From an uncultured Spirochaetaceae bacterium (GTDB taxonomy: Bacteria > Spirochaetota > Spirochaetia > Sphaerochaetales > Sphaerochaetaceae): a DNA stretch of 61,013 nt. The stretch is taken from NCBI GenBank assembly GCA_944392935.1, contig CALXYI010000035.1:1-61013 (forward strand). The letters run 5' to 3'. Below, in pieces: positions 59,431 to 61,013 of the stretch. How positions within the stretch are numbered: the stretch's first letter is position 1; each line of letters starts with the position of its first letter. Made by a program: the position numbers and the translations under genes. The notes under the pieces were generated by a model. That model made no database searches and had not been told where the DNA came from. It saw only the letters and a list, made by a program, of their open reading frames with translations.

Positions 59431-60282
59431 ATGGCTTACCTGATAGCGGGGCTTCTGTGCAGCGCGCTCGTTTCGATCGTGCTGAAGGCAGGGGGAAGAT
59501 GGGAATACGACAGATACGGGATGCTGGCTGTGAACTACATCGCATGCCTCATCCCCTTCCTCCTCTCCCGCATCGGGCAGAAGGCACCATCGCTGGATGC
59601 GGATTTCGCCATCTGCCTCACGGCAGCAGCTGCAAATGGCCTCCTCTACCTTGCAGGAATGGCCATGAACCAGATCAACGTGAGGCGCAGCGGCGCAACG
59701 CTGCAATCAGCATTCGCCAGGCTTGGTGTCATGGTGCCGACATGCCTCTCGATCCTGTTCTTCGGAGAAAGGCCATCCGCAAGGCAGGGACTCGGGATAC
59801 TGATGGTCCTTGCTGCATTCTGCATCATGAATCTCCCGGAGAAGCCGGCAGGATGCAAAGCTGGCACGAAGCCAGCCTTCGGTCTGCTCATCATCGGGCT
59901 TATCCTCAATGGAGCGGCAGACAGCATGCTCAAGGTATTCGAGGAAATCGGCACGATGAGCCTGGACGACTGGTTCATGGGCTCGACATTCATCTTCGCT
60001 GCCTTGATATGCCTCTTCATCACGCGCCGCAGGCATGGAAGGATCGGCAGGAAGGAGATGATCCTCGGCCTATGCCTGGGAATCCCCAACTACCTATCAT
60101 CGCTCCTGCTGCTCAAATCGCTCTCAAGCGTAAACGCATACATAGCCTACCCTACATACAGCGTTGGAGCGATCCTCGCAGTGATGGCTGCAAGCATGGT
60201 CATATTCCGTGAAAGGCTCTCCCGCTGGAGCTATCTTGCCATCGCTCTGATCATCCCGGCCATCCTGCTGCTGAATATATGA
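59431..60282 (+). CDS. EamA (DMT) family transporter
   Basis: This 283-residue protein has ten hydrophobic segments in two five-helix halves, typical of the drug/metabolite transporter superfamily. The two halves end G-E-R-P-S-A and R-E-R-L-S-R, the EamA repeat motif. It could export or import a sugar or amine; no substrate is seen. It is downstream of the GH127 gene and likely in the same operon. Confidence 0.85.
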   Translation: MAYLIAGLLCSALVSIVLKAGGRWEYDRYGMLAVNYIACLIPFLLSRIGQKAPSLDADFAICLTAAAANGLLYLAGMAMNQINVRRSGATLQSAFARLGVMVPTCLSILFFGERPSARQGLGILMVLAAFCIMNLPEKPAGCKAGTKPAFGLLIIGLILNGAADSMLKVFEEIGTMSLDDWFMGSTFIFAALICLFITRRRHGRIGRKEMILGLCLGIPNYLSSLLLLKSLSSVNAYIAYPTYSVGAILAVMAASMVIFRERLSRWSYLAIALIIPAILLLNI

Positions 60283-60537
60283 AAGGCTGATGGCCGCAAG
60301 CCGAAGTGAAAAGGCAAGTGCAGCGTTGGCTGATATGCAATAGATCAGAAGCAGATAAGTACGCCACGGCTATCGAGGATGCGGGCTGAAGTGACCTACT
60401 CTCCATCCTGTCTCACATTGCTGTGAGCCTGAGGATGGAGCTTCTTCTCACTCAAGACACCTGATGGCGCCAGTATCAGCGGGGCTGTAAATTACCATCG
60501 ATACTGCATCTCTGTAACTCAGTCCTCTCTGACTTAC
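60283..60537. other. Non-coding gap with long hairpin
   Basis: No gene is supported. CTCCATCCT (60401-60409) pairs with AGGATGGAG (60432-60440), with an inner CTCAC/GTGAG stem, making a roughly 40-base hairpin followed by CTTCTTCT. It may end the GH127-EamA transcript. A CTGAT/ATCAG hairpin follows near 60464-60482. Confidence 0.5.
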
Positions 60538-61013
60538 GGGCTCAGTGTATTTTGTGTAATTGGAAAATGCTACTGTAAAAAAGGAAAGACAGCAGATGAC
60601 CAAGAAGAGCACAAAGGAAAAGGATGTAATCGATCAGCTTGACCTGTATGGAATGACACAGGAAGAGCTGTTCGGAGCGGATGGACTGGCAAAGAAGCTC
60701 TCAGCAAGGTTGCTTAATAAGGCCCTCGAGGCCGAGATGGATACGCACCTCGGCTACAGGAAGCATTCAAACGATGGCGATGGCAGCGGGAACAGCCAGA
60801 ATGGCTATTCGGAGAAGACCGTTATCACCGGAGACGGGGAAGCGCAGATAAAGGTTCCAAGAGACCGTAACGGAGAGTTCGAGCCTGAGATCGTGAAGAA
60901 GCATGAGAGGCGGCTGCCGCTGTTCAACGACCAGATCATATCGCTCTACTCCAGGGGGATGACGACCAGGGACATACAGTCGCATCTGAAGGAGATCTAC
61001 GATGTGGATGTCT
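60538..61013 (+). mobile_element. IS256-family insertion sequence, left part (cut by window)
   Basis: The element is inferred from its transposase. The left end is placed near GGGCTCAGTGTA at 60538, just before TTTTGTGTAATTGG, which resembles IS256-type ends. The right end and any target duplication lie outside the window, so the exact boundary is uncertain. Confidence 0.6.
60596..61013 (+). CDS. IS256-family transposase, N-terminal part
   Basis: 139 codons are visible, running off the right edge. The order fits the mutator (IS256/MULE) family: A-L-E-A-E-M-D-T-H-L-G-Y, N-G-Y-S-E-K-T-V, then I-K-V-P-R-D-R-N-G-E-F-E-P and S-L-Y-S-R-G-M-T-T-R-D-I. The catalytic DDE residues would be further on. 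ATG 60596 lies 10 bases after AAGGAAAG. Confidence 0.9.
   Translation, partial: MTKKSTKEKDVIDQLDLYGMTQEELFGADGLAKKLSARLLNKALEAEMDTHLGYRKHSNDGDGSGNSQNGYSEKTVITGDGEAQIKVPRDRNGEFEPEIVKKHERRLPLFNDQIISLYSRGMTTRDIQSHLKEIYDVDV

Overview
The window looks like a chromosome segment of a host-associated or anaerobic Gram-negative bacterium. A spirochaete of the Sphaerochaeta type is my best guess, not a proof. Supporting signs are a patatin protein with an outer-membrane-like C-terminus, lipoprotein and periplasmic binding proteins, a TRAP transporter, nickel-pincer cofactor genes, a DUF3793-flavodoxin pair, and heavy use of AGG (Arg) and ATA (Ile) codons. Genes are tightly packed on both strands. Many operon junctions are ATGA or TGATG overlaps, and several convergent pairs abut or overlap. 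Seven tRNA genes are present: a His-Arg-Lys-Leu-Gly cluster plus single Leu and Pro genes.

Positions 1-28000 are mostly housekeeping. They hold a polar amino-acid ABC importer, the tRNA cluster, an acyl-CoA synthetase, a DEAD-box helicase with a DbpA-type RNA-binding tail, UDP-galactopyranose mutase, a TrpR-like repressor, cardiolipin synthase, queH, a TPR membrane protein, a patatin outer-membrane protein, a frameshifted hemolysin III gene, ybaK, a nitroreductase, an RluA-type pseudouridine synthase, a PHP phosphatase, a free-standing DbpA-domain protein behind a structured leader, an MBL hydrolase, a DksA-like zinc finger, thrH-like, an AI-2E permease, a TrmJ-like methylase, GDPD, a DUF362 ferredoxin, nagB, mnmA and a second acyl-CoA synthetase.

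Positions 29000-34500 form an iron-type locus: twin palindromic operators, DUF3793, flavodoxin, an Fbp-like ABC importer and a GntR regulator. Positions 34700-37600 carry a triple-PepSY protein and a two-component system, followed by ung, a 407-base gap with a perfect 28-bp palindrome, and a small secreted protein. Positions 39000-45500 read leftward as one metallophore/nickel-type ABC importer followed by an FmdE-like protein, larE, larB and larC. This is a nickel uptake plus nickel-pincer-nucleotide cofactor operon with no larA inside the window.

The most distinctive region is 45600-54690. It is visibly more A/T-rich than its flanks and encodes a self-contained catabolic island: an FCD-type GntR regulator, a zinc alcohol dehydrogenase, TRAP DctM-DctQ-DctP, and, divergently, a two-subunit transketolase, an SDR dehydrogenase and a DUF1537 acid-sugar kinase. 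GTATAC-centred palindromes sit in the divergent promoter. No aldolase or decarboxylase is present, so the transketolase is the only visible C-C cleaving enzyme. This combination matches no pathway I can name with confidence and is the best candidate for an undescribed system.

The right end carries a MerR-MATE divergent pair with a clear MerR-type dyad, a cupin, a GH127 (DUF1680) beta-L-arabinofuranosidase-like enzyme, an EamA transporter and the start of an IS256-family transposase cut by the window edge.
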